This document shows positions 22,097 through 58,190 of a DNA stretch of 64,000 nt, one piece after another (positions within the stretch are counted from its first letter, which is position 1; each line of letters opens with the position of its first letter). A program made the translations under genes and the position numbers. This DNA is from Symsagittifera roscoffensis (lineage: Eukaryota > Xenacoelomorpha > Acoela > Convolutidae), in the NCBI RefSeq assembly GCF_963678635.1, contig NC_087064.1, forward strand, positions 44,244,346 through 44,308,345, given 5' to 3'. Under the pieces are notes generated by a model. It ran no database searches and had not been told where the DNA came from. It saw nothing but the letters and a program-made list of their open reading frames with translations.

Positions 22097-22266
22097 TTTT
22101 TTTTTGTTTGCAACTGACTTCATTGCAAATGGTGTTACTTTCGTTGCTGGATTCTGCTAAGATATAGAGAGTGATATAGATCCACGTCTATTTTTTTTGT
22201 TTGCAACTGACTTCATTGCAAATGGTGTTAATTTCGTTGCTGGGTTCTTCTTAGATATAGAGAGTG
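22097..22266. repeat. Tandem duplication, ~77-bp unit, 93-bp period
   Basis: The block GTTTGCAACTGACTTCATTG...GATATAGAGAGTG occurs at 22106 and again at 22199, with only a few substitutions. Confidence 0.85.
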
Positions 22267-23117
22267 TTGGTTTGGTTGGAAGCTTTATCAGCCGCGCATT
22301 GTCAGTTTTAGTGGTGTTTCAATGGAGCTTCACGGGCCACTGTAGCGGCAGCTAAGTATAACTCGGTGTCAGAATTGAAGTTCCTTCTGACTGAAATGCA
22401 GCCACTTACTCTGCTAATACTTAGCTAGTGTTGCACCTAACTGCCAACGCTCAATTCAAATTCACCGGAAAATTAAAGTAGCCTAGGCAATTGCAATCTA
22501 ACCTCTGAGTGCATATAGCAAAAGAGGACTACTGGAGGTCAAAATGCGCGGCTATTTTGTTAGCATAACGTGGCTGGTGTAAATGCTTAAAATAACTAAC
22601 TTTATTGGAATCCACCGAGCTCTTGAGCATTTATTTCCCAACATTCCCAATTGCACTGGCTGCTGTCAAGCCCATTTTACTCTCGATCTAGCCACTGTCA
22701 AAGAATGTTTCAAACGAAAACCAGTTTAATTTGAGCCAAACTGCCAATTGTTACAACTTTGCTTTGAAACAAACCGCTTTGACCAGTCCTTGTTAAAAAT
22801 CCTCGTTCAAAATCCAGCAATGTAAGTGTGTTTGTACAGTTAGATTTGAGTGACAAGAACGTTTTGCGATCAAAATTCAACATATTATCTGATTTATTAA
22901 TTCTATTCATTTCAGACTGCTTTCTTTTTAAATTGAGTTGATCTTTTTTTAAAGTCTCGAAATTGCTTTCAACTATTTCTCGTTTTGTATTTTTTCCATG
23001 CTATTTAAAAGTTGAAGTTAATCGCAGGAAAATGGATACAGTTGTTTTTGCATTCATGATCTCCTTTTATTGGGATATATTTTTATCTGGGATGTAATTG
23101 GTTCACTGATTTTGAAG

Positions 23118-26100
23118 GTCAAGTGATGGTCGATTGGGTAAGATCCTGGAGACGTTGGAGAGTCTCCTCCTGGACAGCAGCTCGCGCCAGGTGCGTGTAA
23201 TGCTGGTGGGCATGAAGGGGTCTGGGAAGAGTCTGTTCCGCCAGGTGTTGTTCCACGAGGCAGGCGACGAGAGACTGAGGGAGAAGTTCAATGAGTTGGA
23301 GAGGAAGAGGAAGGGCAGTGATGGAATTGCGAGGACTTGTGTCACTTTGAACGACAGGTATGGTCTGGTCTCCCAATGATTTTATTCCATGTGGTAACAG
23401 TCAGTGTCCCTAGCATACAAGTTTTTCAGATGTATCAGGATAAATTTTGATCTTTGCTTGTTACTCCTTGTTTCTTCTTCTTATGTATGCTCGAGATGTT
23501 TACAGTTTGGGCCAATATTGATATTTTGTAATTCCGAATCGAGAACATCAATTACAGAGTTAGCTCTCGCTATTATTCTAAGCAACCCCAGTTTTTAGGC
23601 AATTATGTCTGGATTAGGTACTTCTTGCTGCTCCGACTTTCGAAGGTAGTGACAGAATAATTATGGGTATGTTGTATTCAGACTATTTCGGACCATGTTT
23701 TTCGCACCCCAAAGAATATGTTGACTACCTGAGTTCAAAGGTAAAAAGATATTTTCACTGCAAGTTCGGGGTTTTGAAAAAAGCCAATTTGGCCATTATC
23801 TAAGTCTAATTCATGCGCGCTTTGAAGATTCTACCGATAATGTTGAAAGCGTAACGCGAATTATTCATGTGTGCCAAATTATCCCGAACTAAAAAATGTC
23901 CATATCGAATTGCGACAAGCTAGCTGGTCATACTAATTTCGTGTACAACTCAAATTTCAGTACATGATATTTGATATTGGCAGTCAAAAATTTACAGCTG
24001 TTCTTGCTGTTCTTAACTTTTGTGAGAAAAACTTTTCGAGGCCGGTTAAAGGACAGTCAAAAGAGTCAGTGGTTTATCCCAATACAGGAGCAGCTTTGCT
24101 AATGGTTTTTATTGTCGAGGTATCAAATCAGAATGTTTTTTTTCAGGTTAACAATCAAGGCTGTAGTTCATATGTAGCTTAGAAGTATAACACATGCCTG
24201 CGAAGATATATGTAAGTAGTTCGAATCCGGTCAGGAACTGTTTTTTTTTTGTAAACTGGCCGGGACCTAATTTTTCGTTCCGACCTTAGAACTTTATTTT
24301 CGGGTGTGTTGTAGTTTTTTTTCCAGCAAAACCAGCTACCACAAATAATTATTGGACTGGGTATTAAAGCCCTTTCAGTCGTGATTCGAACGACATTTAA
24401 AAATTTTGAAAAGTTTTGCTAGTGTTGAGAAAAACTTGTTTGAAATTTTTGATTATTCGTATTAGCTCGAGCTAATAAAGCCAGCGAGCAGGCTTACAAC
24501 AGCTTAATTAGGAGAAACTTATATATTAAGCCCTAAAAACTTAATTTTAAGCAAATAAAATTAGGTTTTGGAGTTTTCTGGCTTAAAATTTTTTTTGTTC
24601 TTTTAGGCAATTTTCAAAAAAGTGCCTTATTTGCCTGTAATACTATGAAGGTCAAATATGCCTAAAATATTGTTCTACATCGGACTTTTTTATCACCTCA
24701 CGCAGAAAAACTAATTTGAAAAAATGTTCTATCTTGTAGTTTTTTATAGACTATTGTCGGAACATTCTGTGCTACTTGCTCAGTAACCGGCTATCCTTGT
24801 TTTACCTGACTTTAGTTTGTCCGTCTAGATTTTGTCGGCTGCCATTGAATGGACTTAACTTAAGATTTAAGCCTTTTTGTATAAATAAAATTCCTTCCAA
24901 AGTACTCAAGGTTATGTGCAAGTAGTTATTTGCGCTCCAAGAAATTTTTCTGTTTTTTTTGTTTTTTTTGCGTCCTCTTTAATCACACAAAAACAATAAA
25001 TACAGCCTTCTCATTAATTTTTTTATGAAGTTTTGATTCTTTTTGATGGCAATATGTCGAAAAACTTGAAGTAGTGTTTACTACGCCGTAAAACATGTCG
25101 CGATTCTCCTCTTTTTCACAATTGTTTTATTCATGGTTCCTAAGGGTTTCAGATTGGCTAGATCGTACCTACTCATGTAGTTTTTTGATTTTTGAAAAAT
25201 ATGAAATATGTCAGTTTTTTTTCAGAAATTTTTCTGTTGTTATTCTGGCATATTTTTGCAACCCAAGTAGTACTGAGCTTCGCTTCGCCTCTATGCTAAA
25301 TTCATCTGTAAGTGTATAAATATGTTAAAAGCCAATTCGACATGTCGTTGAACACGTTTTTCACACGATAAGTTTTTCATGCTACATATATACCATGGTA
25401 TTCCACTAGCCACGTTGTTTTCTCCAAATTTGAAGTCATTCCTTTCAATAGTTAACGAGATATGACACTTTTGGCTTTTAGGGTCGCAATGTTTTGTATT
25501 GCTTATTACATGGGTAAGAGCAACGTGCAATGCCTTGGAGTAGTTAGTAGAAGAACAACGTTCAATACCTTGTAGTAGTAAGGGCTGTAATAGATAATGG
25601 TTATTTGTGATGATGGCATTGTTGTTGCTAGGAGTTCGGTGGACATAGCGTACAAGCGGTTTGAAGAGGAAGATTACGAGTGGGAGGACAAGAGTGTGAA
25701 GCTGCACATTGTGGAACCGGACAACGAGATCAGAGACGAGAAACAGATCATGGCCATGTTGCAACACGTGGACGCCGTCGCCGTCTTCCTCGGTTAGGCA
25801 GTTTCATCCACGTTTGAAAGGGACCCATAAGTTAGTCGCAGTAACTGTAGCCTCGATATTTTCAGAACTGGTAAAATATTCTCTGCACTTCATTAAAAAT
25901 AAAAAAAATAATCAACTTACTTTATATTAGAAAAATATCTTAATCAGATTTTTGCTTATTTAACCAACAATTAAAATCCCAAAAAAAACAAGTTTAAATT
26001 TTTGAAAAGATAATTGTGGATGGAACACTGTGATTTTTGCTCAGAGTCCTCAAAATAGATTTGAATTTGATCTCTAGCTGCTACACTGAACTTCGACTGC

Positions 26101-29100
26101 GGAAAATTCCTGAAAAATTAAATCGGAGCGAAAAGAAAGCAGCATTTTCTGTTATTCCATTTTTGATTCAGATTGTGCGGAGATGAAGGGTAAGCATGAT
26201 TTTGGAGCGAATGGGTGGCTGCCGTATTATGAGAAGCTGGACCAGTTCCCACCCATGCTCTTCATCTACAACAGGAAGGATCCCAAGGCAAGGAGTGCCT
26301 CCCTCAGCAAAGACGGGGCAAGATCAGTGCTGAACTACGAAAAAATCATCAGGTACTAATGCTGGGTTTAGTTCTTTTTTACGACATCCAAAAAAACAGA
26401 ATATTTACGACATTTTTGGCCGACCGGCAGAAAAATTTTACTGAACGCACGTTTGCCGCCAATATAAAGTCCTTTTGTAAGGTGTCCCACTCCTTAACCC
26501 TACGATAGTTAACCCCCTCTGTTTACACCCCCTATATTATAACCCCGTAACATGATAACCCCACAACAATTTAACCCCCTTTTAATGACGATAATTTGTT
26601 TCAAATTAAGTCCTTTTTATAAGTACAGGAGTTGTTTCAATTAAGCTTACTAATTCAGGCGTGAAAAGCTAGTCTTAATTCACTTGATGCCTCTAGCATC
26701 TCAAAAATAATTGCATTTCGATTAGTTAGAGAGATAATCCCTCACTCACGCGTTTAAAACTCTCTTTAAAATCCCTCACTCACGCTGCTCAAAGTACCGA
26801 ACCCATGAATGCCGCGCAACAGCTATTACGAATGGAGAAAACTTTATTGAACCGAGGGGTCAACATAATCACGATATTTCCACGGGCAAACCTGATGCTC
26901 GACTAGTTTTGAAAAACATCAAGGATCTAAGCGATAGTAACACCCCAACCGTCGCAGTTGCAATCGCCATTCAGCCCATTACAGACAACATTGCCACTCA
27001 ACTAGCCCTACCAATATTTGCTATTTATTCTACATTGCCAAGCAATAAATTTTTTTCCAAGTTTAATTATTTCCCATGATTTTTCAAAATTGAGCTGAGT
27101 CGATTTGAAACCGGCAAATTAATGAATACATACAAAGTGTTGATTTTTATTTTCCCTCCGCCCAACCTTCTAAGGTTGAACCCTTTGTTGTACCCTAGAT
27201 ATACCCGTTATCATATTTACCCGAATTTCCACTTTTTTCGGAAAATTGGAAAATTTTATGTGCCGCCGGAGGTTCGATCCTTTGATCTCTAAAGTTGGAG
27301 ACTAACGCTTTAACCACTATACCATGAGTCCTTTGATTTTCATCCGAATTATTGTTCCAACTTTGGCTCTTTGATCTTTAATTACGCCCATGTTTGAGTT
27401 TTCAAAGCGTAGATTAATTCTGTCGGCGCCAAAAGATCAAGGTCAAGAAATTCAAATGGTTTTGGACTGTTTTGTATAGGACTGTTTTTAGAACTTTTTT
27501 TTGATGTTTCGGACTCTTTTGTATGGGACTGTTTTGTATGGTGCATATACAAAACAGTCCCATACAAAAGAGTCCGAAACATCAAAAAAAGGTTCTAAAA
27601 ACAGTTCCATACAAAACAGTCCAAAACCAGTTGAATTTCTTGACCTTGATTTTTTGGCGCCGACAGAATTGATCTACGCTTTGAAAACTCAAACCGGGGC
27701 AATTAAAGATCAAAGAGCCAAAGTTGGAACAGTAATTCGGATGAAAATCAAAGGACTCATGGTATAGTGGTTAAAGCGTTAGTCTCAAACTCTAGAGATC
27801 AAAGGATCGAACCTCCGGCGACACAAAATTTTTTCCAATTTTCCGAAAAAAGTTGAATTTCGGGTAAATATGATAACGGGTATATCTAGGGTACAACAAA
27901 GGGTTCAACCTTAGAGGGTTGGGCGGAGGGAAAAGAAAAATCAACACCTTGTATGTATTCATTATTTTGCCGGTTTCAAATCGACTCTAGCTCAATTTTG
28001 AAAAATCAAGGAAATAATTAACTTGGAAAAAAATTTATTGCTTGGCAATATGGAATAAATGTGAAAACTAAAAACAAAAAAATCTGATTTTAATTCAGTA
28101 TTATAACTACATCCTTTCAAAAACCCATTGATATCGTTGTGTTGAAATGACTTAATCATAGTGATCAAGTTTTTGTCGAGTTTTTGGTATTTAGCTTTTT
28201 TGAGTCTGGCTACTTTTTGTCCTGCGCACCTTTTTTCCAACAGTATTTCCGCATTTTTTTGCTCGTCCTGGAACTTCTCGATCAGTTTTGGGAATGATGG
28301 ATGCTTACTATTGACCAGTTTCACGAAATTGCTGTTCCAACCTTCTACAGCGTTGTTGGTGCGGGGAAGGTCGTTTTTTACTATTTCATGGCAACTCCAT
28401 TGCTCCATATCAAATCTGGGCTTCTGCCGCCGGAGGTTCGATCCTTTGATCTCTAAAGTTGGAGACTAACGCTTTAACCACTATACCATGAGTCCTTTGA
28501 TTTTCATCCGAATTATTGTTCCAACTTTGGCTCTTTGATCTTTAATTACGCCCATGTTTGAGTTTTCAAAGCGTAGATTAATTCTGTCGGCGCCAAAAGA
28601 TCAAGGTCAAGAAATTCAAATGGTTTTGGACTGTTTTGTATAGGACTGTTTTTAGAACTTTTTTTTGATGTTTCGGACTCTTTTGTATGGGACTGTTTTG
28701 TATGGTGCATATACAAAACAGTCCCATACAAAAGAGTCCGAAACATCAAAAAAAGGTTCTAAAAACAGTTCCATACAAAACAGTCCAAAACCAGTTGAAT
28801 TTCTTGACCTTGATCTTTTGGCGCCGACAGAATTGATCTACGCTTTGAAAACTCAAACAGGGGCAATTAAAGATCAAAGAGCCAAAGTTGGAACAGTAAT
28901 TCGGATGAAAATCAAAGGACTCATGGTATAGTGGTTAAAGCGTTAGTCTCAAACTCCAGAGATCAAAGGATCGAACCTCCGGCGGCACAAAATTTTTTCC
29001 AATTTTCCGAAAAAAGTTGAATTTAGGGTAAATATGATAACGGGTATATCTAGGGTACAACAAAGGGTTCAACCTTAGAGGGTTGGGCGGAGGGAAAAGA

Positions 29101-32100
29101 AAAATCAACACCTTGTATGTGTTCATTATTTTGCCGGTTTCAAATCGACTCTAGCTCAATTTTGAAAAATCAAGGAAATAATTAACTTGGAAAAATTTTA
29201 TTGCTTGGCAATATGGAATAAATGTGAAAACTAAAAACAAAAAAAAATCTGATTTTAATTCAGTATTATAACTACATCCTTTCAAAAACCCATTGATATC
29301 GTTGTGTTGATATGACTTAATCATTGTGATCAAGTTTTTGTCGAGTTTTTGGTATTTAGCTTTTTTGAGTCTGGCTACTTTTTGTCCTGCGCACATTTTT
29401 TCCAACAGTATTTCCGCATTTTTTTGCTCGTCCTGGAACTTCTCGATCAGTTTTGGGAATGATGGATGCTTACTATTGACCAGTTTCACGAAATTGCTGT
29501 TCCAACCTTCTACAGCGTTGTTGGTGCGGGGAAGGTCGTTTTTTACTCTTTCATGGCAACTCCATTGCTCCATATCAAATCTGGGCTTCTGTCGTATATG
29601 TGTCCTCGAAATAATTGAAAATCGGTTGACTTTCTTCAGATGCCATACCTTGCAGAAGCTCGAAAGCTGTGGGGACGTCCTCTACGGGCAGAAATGCTGT
29701 TGCGAGAAGCATTCGAATAAGTTGCGAAAATTAAGGTCACTGTTGTAATTGTGAGTATTGCCTGACGACTGAACATGTCGCCAGACACTTTGACTCATAT
29801 GGAAAAAACAAAACTGAATTTGAGCGCTCTGATGGGTAGCTATTATTGAGTTTCGCACAGCTACTTCAAAATCAATTGTGATGCGTTTTGGGGAATCAAC
29901 TTTTAGAATACTGAGAAGCCGACAATAAGTTGATTCCTTTTTGTCGGGTAGCAGAGCGTAAACAATAGGAATAAGGCATCCTTCAACAGAAGCGTGTATA
30001 GTATAAATCTGATAGAAAACATTGGGAGCAGTCGAAAATGTTCCATCACAGAACCAATCATCCGATAAAGATAGTAAGTCTAATCCAGGTAACGTGGCGA
30101 ACACAATAAGCCGATTTTCATCTTGGGGACAAGAATCGTGAAGAAGGAACTGCTCTCTAACGTGGGTTTTCTGTAGAGCCAGTGGTAGTTCAAAGCCAGT
30201 CAGCGATGTTGGCTCTGCCTTCTTTGGTCTTTTTTCGCGTCGAACTCTATTTACAGCTTACTGATTAGCAGAATAACTAGGTAAATGAACAGCTGTTTCT
30301 CGGTTCACATCACGTTGGGCTGCGAAAATAGTCTGTCGCGGTGTTACATCGGATACTGCTGCTCGATCTTTAAGTGTTTTTCTGAACTTACGTTTTTCGA
30401 TGTCAGCTGGATCGGGGAAGTGGCAGTGATCTTTAACGATCTCAACGGAGTTGTCCTTTGTACGCACACGGCCCTTGCAACTACTTTGTCCGCAGCGCCA
30501 GGAAAGGGAGTTGTCTGCCAGTGTTCTGTGTTAAGTATAAACATACCCTTCAAAAATCAGTAACTCAGAATTTTTGTTTATAAGTATGATTTCCATCGAT
30601 AGACAGTGAATTTCGTTTCTATCAGTGAATTTCGAGTGTTGTCAAGTGTTTGCAAATGAAACAGATTGAACAACCTGTCTCTTTTTGCTTGGATTAAAAA
30701 AGAGTCCATTTTCTTAAATTGCGTTAACTTTAATGTTTCGAATATTGTTGCTTTTTTTGAGTGGCCGCGGCTGTTATCTAGGTTGTTCTAATTTCTCTAC
30801 TATACTACCTATTGTTATCAGGATTAGTTGGAATCAAAATGAGTTTAATATGAGATAAATTTACTTATCAGCTTCTAGAACAATTATCACTTCGATCAAT
30901 GGGACTGTTTTTTGGACTATTTTTGGGACTGTTTTGTATGGGACTGTTTTTTTGTAATTTGCTATGTTTTTTCGGACTGTTTTGTATTGGACTGTTTTGT
31001 ATGAGACTGTTTTGTACAGACACGTTTTGTATACGCACCAATTTGAATCATGTCGGTCGGATTCTTTTTCAAGGTCATTTCTGTTCAAATCTAAAACGCA
31101 TTTAGCAGCTTGCATGTTATTTCATTTTGGTTCGAAAAATTTTTCGCAATTAAAGCTTTGATGTTTACCGACGATATGGTTCCGAATCCCTTTCAAGTAA
31201 CTTTCGCTTTGATTCTAACAAATGGTTTTAAAAAGGGGTTAAATTGTAGTGGGGTTATCTGATTTCGGGGTTATATGAGAGGGGGTTACGAAACACGTGG
31301 TGATAAGCTTGAGAACCCTTTTGTAAAGAAGCGCGAGCCAAGAAACAACTTTTTGGATCTCTTTAGCTACATCCCCACGGTACCTACTTGCGACTTGCCA
31401 CTCCTTTAAAAAACAATTCGATTAAGCATATGCGAGTTATGTACTGAAGTAGTAACGAATCTAGTACCTGGTAGCGAATCTTCCCCCGCCCCTTGCAAGT
31501 TTGTTTTTTGGTCAGAACCTTTCAAAAAGTGCCCAAAAACAGCTTTTTTAGCCTGGTTGTTCTTTAGAGTTCGCCTGCAGCTCGGCAAATTTCTGCAAGA
31601 TGGTCTATAGGGTGTTATTGGAGCGCTCAGAAATTCAATTTTGTCATCTATTTGTCAACCTAAGAAATTTTTGGCAATCTGCGTGCACTCGAAGGAAGTC
31701 CTAGATTGTCACCTATCAGCGGTCATAATCCATTTAATTTCCGATATGAAATTTTTTACGCTTGCGATTAGCAAGCGTTATCAAACCGGAATATAGACTT
31801 TTTTTCGGGCTAGCAACTAGTTTAACAGAAGTTTTTGAATCATTTACCTTTAGCTCATTCGAAATCAAAAATGAGACGTTAATTCGATTGTGTCGAAGAG
31901 CTAGCGCACCTGCCTGTAAAGATTAAGCTCATTGGTTCGAATCCTGCCAGGACTTGTTTTAGTTTGAGCCGAAAATCGTCCGCGCGTCAAAAAATCTCTG
32001 GACTTCTGTTTGTCTACTAATTTTGTTGCCTTTGTTGCCGCAGTACCAAATTTGTCTCAACTTTTGGCATATTTTACTCAAATTAAGAAATCTTTCAGTG

Positions 32101-32825
32101 TATTCCAGTTTTGGGCAAGTAAAAGAAGTGTTGCCTATTGTTTTTGTTATTTGTTTAATTTTTTTCATGTTTATTAGTAATTTTTATAAGTTTTTTTTTA
32201 TAAATTCAAATAGTGTTCTGTGATTTTGGTGCAGTGGTAACCCTCATGTTTGATGTCAAATCTCAGAAGTTCGATTCCAGTGGGGACCTGTTTTTTGTCT
32301 AAACTGAAAGTTTTCGTTTATTTTAGACTTTTGTGTCTGCTATTTTTTGCATGCTTAGATCGCGCACAAAGGTTCGGTTTCTTGTTAACTTTTTGAAAGT
32401 TCTTTGTAAAGATTCTAATGGCGCAGGTAATTTTTCGTTCTTTTTTACACTTTATAATTTTTTGACAAATAAATAGCTTTTGAAGTTTTTTTGTCAATTT
32501 TTGATTTGTCTTTTCTTATGGTGGTAATCATAGTCATTCGTTTCTGCATCGCAAGATGCGAAGCTCCGTTTCGCTTCTGTGTCTGATTTTGGACTACCTA
32601 AATGGTCAAATCATTTTTTGGTAGTTTGATTATTTCAGTAAATCGCGCTACCAGATTTTGGAGCTGGAGTTGGACAATGTGACTTCGGAGAGAAACAGGA
32701 CGGCCATAGTAAGCGCCTTACTGAGACAGGGGACTCTGGATGCTGCACTAGCAATGCCGAAGCCAAATCCCAAGGTTATTGTCGACATGGATGCCATACC
32801 GAAACGAAGTGTGCAGGCAGCCTAA
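23118..32825 (+). CDS. Ras-superfamily-like P-loop GTPase, 4 exons found, 5' exon missing
   Basis: Exons 23118-23357, 25632-25792, 26172-26352 and 32639-32825 all have AG acceptors and GT donors, and their phases match (2, 1, 2). Together they give about 255 residues ending at TAA 32823-32825. Exon 1 holds a Walker A/G1 motif GMKGSGKS (23209-23232) after the strand VRVMLV. Exon 2 ends in the hydrophobic strand VAVFL followed by D (a G3-like position), and exon 3 has MLFIYNRKD, which sits where the G4 N-K-x-D motif is expected. Size and order fit a small Ras/Arf-like nucleotide-binding protein, but G4 is atypical and I cannot name the subfamily. The acceptor at 23116-23117 continues a codon, so at least one upstream exon with the ATG is unidentified. 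The last intron (6.3 kb) contains a Mutator-like transposon and tRNA-derived repeats. Confidence 0.75.
24165..24810 (+). repeat. tRNA-headed dispersed repeat (SINE-like), in intron 1 of the GTPase-like gene
   Basis: Head at about 24165-24250 with a box-B-like AGTTCGAATCC and a poly-T. Body with TTCGGGTGTGTTGTAGTTTT and CCACAAATAATTATTGGACT. Tail with CTGTGCTACTTGC and AACCGGCTATCCTTG. The same body and tail recur at 54430-55010, the body alone at 56430-56545, and the tail alone at 36590-36780 and 42080-42245. Confidence 0.6.
25274..25295 (+). repeat. Fragment of the GCGAAGC-hairpin tail repeat
   Basis: GAGCTTCGCTTCGCCTCTATG matches the tail of the dispersed family seen intact at 36017-36033; the first stem arm is degenerate here. 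Confidence 0.5.
27264..27332 (-). repeat. tRNA-like module (pol III boxes), palindrome left arm
   Basis: Minus-strand box A TGGTATAGTGG and box B-like GGATCGAACC at near-tRNA spacing. The acceptor and T stems do not pair well, so this is a tRNA-derived SINE or pseudo-tRNA. Three more copies: 27755-27826 (+), 28428-28496 (-), 28919-28990 (+). Confidence 0.6.
27755..27826 (+). repeat. tRNA-like module (pol III boxes), palindrome right arm
   Basis: TGGTATAGTGG followed by GGATCGAACC, with an anticodon-arm-like GTCTC...GAGAT between them. It is inverted relative to the 27264-27332 copy. Not a convincing functional tRNA because the T stem is mismatched. Confidence 0.6.
27992..28408 (-). pseudogene. 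Duplicate of the MULE transposase C-terminus
   Basis: Encodes the same R-T-N-N-A-V-E-G-W-containing segment as 29151-29573, with only a few changed residues (for example EIVKND against ERVKND). It is the second copy created by the 1,164-bp tandem duplication, so it is not an independent gene. Confidence 0.85.
28428..28496 (-). repeat. tRNA-like module, duplicated copy (left arm)
   Basis: Tandem-duplication copy of 27264-27332, 1,164 bp away, with the same box A and box B. Confidence 0.6.
28919..28990 (+). repeat. tRNA-like module, duplicated copy (right arm)
   Basis: Tandem-duplication copy of 27755-27826. It differs by a few bases, including CTCCAGAG in place of CTCTAGAG. Confidence 0.6.
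29150..30540 (-). pseudogene. MULE transposase with N-terminal FLYWCH zinc finger, decayed
   Basis: Minus strand, from about 30530 to 29150. FLYWCH-like finger (SWRCGQSSCKGRV ... H-C-H) at about 30425-30520, then a linker. The MULE catalytic region (about 29700-30110) has W-F-C-D-G-T-F and I-D-F-E, followed by CFFHMSQSVWRHVQ. The C-terminal region is R-T-N-N-A-V-E-G-W at about 29520. Breaks: an in-frame stop at 30258-30260, a frameshift near 29700, and another near 29600 before the R-T-N-N-A-V-E-G-W block. No ATG-started intact frame remains. The C-terminal part is duplicated downstream at 27992-28408. Confidence 0.85.
30895..31040. repeat. GGACTGTTTTGTATG short-motif array
   Basis: About seven imperfect copies of GGACTGTTTTGTATG near the right end of the MULE, the same motif that forms the centre of the palindromes at 27543 and 28707. 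It probably is the source from which the palindrome core was copied, or vice versa. Confidence 0.7.
31758..32590 (+). repeat. tRNA-headed composite repeats with hairpin tail
   Basis: Starts with the ACGCTTG/CAAGCGT hairpin (31758-31778). It then holds two tRNA-like heads: box A around 31890-31906 with box B GGTTCGAATCC at 31934-31944, and TGGTGCAGTGG at 32227 with AGTTCGATTCC at 32268-32278. It ends in the GCGAAGC-TCC-GTTTCGC hairpin (32558-32574) and TTCTGTGTC. Probably two SINE-like units, one after the other. Confidence 0.55.
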
Positions 32826-33014
32826 ATATTCAAATGAATGAAAAATTCTACTACAGCGCATTCATCTCCAGTTTTAAGGCTCGCATCAATTAGCGTGTTT
32901 CAGTTTATAACGATAAATAACATTGGCTCAACTTGTTCCAAGAAAAAGCGTTTGTGCTGAATGGATTATTTATCGGAGAAACACGCTTTTATGATTCCCC
33001 AGTGATGTAATTAG

Positions 33015-33118
33015 AATAAACCATAGATTGAAAGTATTTTGATTTTCAATGCCTTTGCACTTGTAGTGTAGATTATTGTTTTCCCTTTTGCACTCTTAAC
33101 TTCTCGAGACTAAATAAA
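33015..33118 (+). terminator. Poly(A) signals of the GTPase-like gene
   Basis: AATAAA at 33015-33020 and 33113-33118, about 190 and 290 bp after the stop codon. Confidence 0.6.
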
Positions 33119-33469
33119 GATACTTTGACCAGCTTTTCGTGGAACATCTAAAAGGTAGTTCTTGCCGTTGTGCTAGCATTGCATTTTCAGCCCAGTTATC
33201 AGTTATCTGTGAGTAGACTCACACACTCGAGTTTCACTGGCTGCATTGTCAGTATTTACAGCAATTGAGTTATTGTCATGTCATAATTACCACAGTAACG
33301 CAGGATACATTCCGTACGCGTGTCTATATTTTTACGGAGCAGGTGATTTCTCCTTGTTAAACGGTTCGATGATCTCTGTTTATGTTTTAACTGGCTAGTT
33401 TCATCATTTGCATTTCAAATCATTGCCATACAAATACAAAATTCGTTTTCATTTTACTTTCAAATAAAA
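33119..33469 (+). other. Short intergenic space, presumed EGF-gene promoter
   Basis: Only about 350 bp separate the poly(A) signal of the upstream gene from the ATG of the EGF gene. I see no strong TATA box or other recognisable element. Confidence 0.4.
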
Positions 33470-58136
<24,667 letters not shown>

Positions 58137-58184
58137 CATCGGAAGCTCCTGAAGTGTTGTGTTCCTTCATTTGATCCCTTGCCA

Positions 58185-58190
58185 AATAAA
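58185..58190 (+). terminator. Poly(A) signal of the EGF gene
   Basis: AATAAA 49 bp after the TAA stop. Confidence 0.6.

Larger units (their letters stand above)
18851..23117. other. 4.3-kb region without an intact gene
   Basis: Contains a partial dispersed repeat (about 20330-20760, with AGTCGATGAACATAG and CTCAAGTTGGGTTAA blocks), a conserved hairpin (20905-20925), a MITE (21039-21283) and a tandem duplication (22097-22266). The unidentified 5' exon of the downstream GTPase-like gene may lie here. Confidence 0.5.
27022..28060. repeat. ~1-kb near-perfect palindrome inside the MULE
   Basis: Arms of about 515 bp meet near 27543 (around GGTGCATATAC). The outer ends are ATTTATTC..ATTGCCAAGCAATAAATT on the left and its complement on the right. 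The arms include a tRNA-like module, TCGGCGCCAAAAGATCAAGG, and a core of repeated GGACTGTTTTGTATG. Arm identity looks above 90% by eye. Confidence 0.9.
27259..29588. repeat. Tandem duplication, 1,164-bp period
   Basis: 27259-28423 and 28424-29588 are near-identical. Each contains most of the palindrome plus the 3' end of the MULE transposase. Equivalent landmarks are offset by 1,164-1,165 bp throughout. Few differences are visible, so the duplication is recent relative to the decay of the transposase. Confidence 0.9.
26481..31316 (-). mobile_element. Mutator-like element (MULE) in the last intron of the GTPase-like gene
   Basis: Termini are inverted repeats rich in TAACCCC motifs: left about 26497-26585, right about 31234-31290. 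Blocks shared in inverted orientation include GATAACCCCAC and CAATTTAACCCC. The ends are flanked by a perfect 10-bp direct repeat CCTTTTGTAA at 26471-26480 and 31317-31326, matching the 8-11-bp duplications typical of Mutator insertion. Inside is a decayed minus-strand transposase with a FLYWCH-type finger, plus a palindrome and a tandem duplication. Confidence 0.85.

Noticed and set aside
26497-26585. TAACCCC-rich stretch as an interstitial telomere
   Set aside because: Spacing is irregular and the complement occurs at 31234-31290 inside matching direct repeats, so it is a transposon end.
30861-31115. Minus-strand frame with Y-K-T-V repeats
   Set aside because: Produced by the GGACTGTTTTGTATG motif array at the end of the MULE, not a gene.
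31890-31960. Functional tRNA gene
   Set aside because: Boxes A and B are present but no cloverleaf with paired acceptor arms can be drawn; SINE head.
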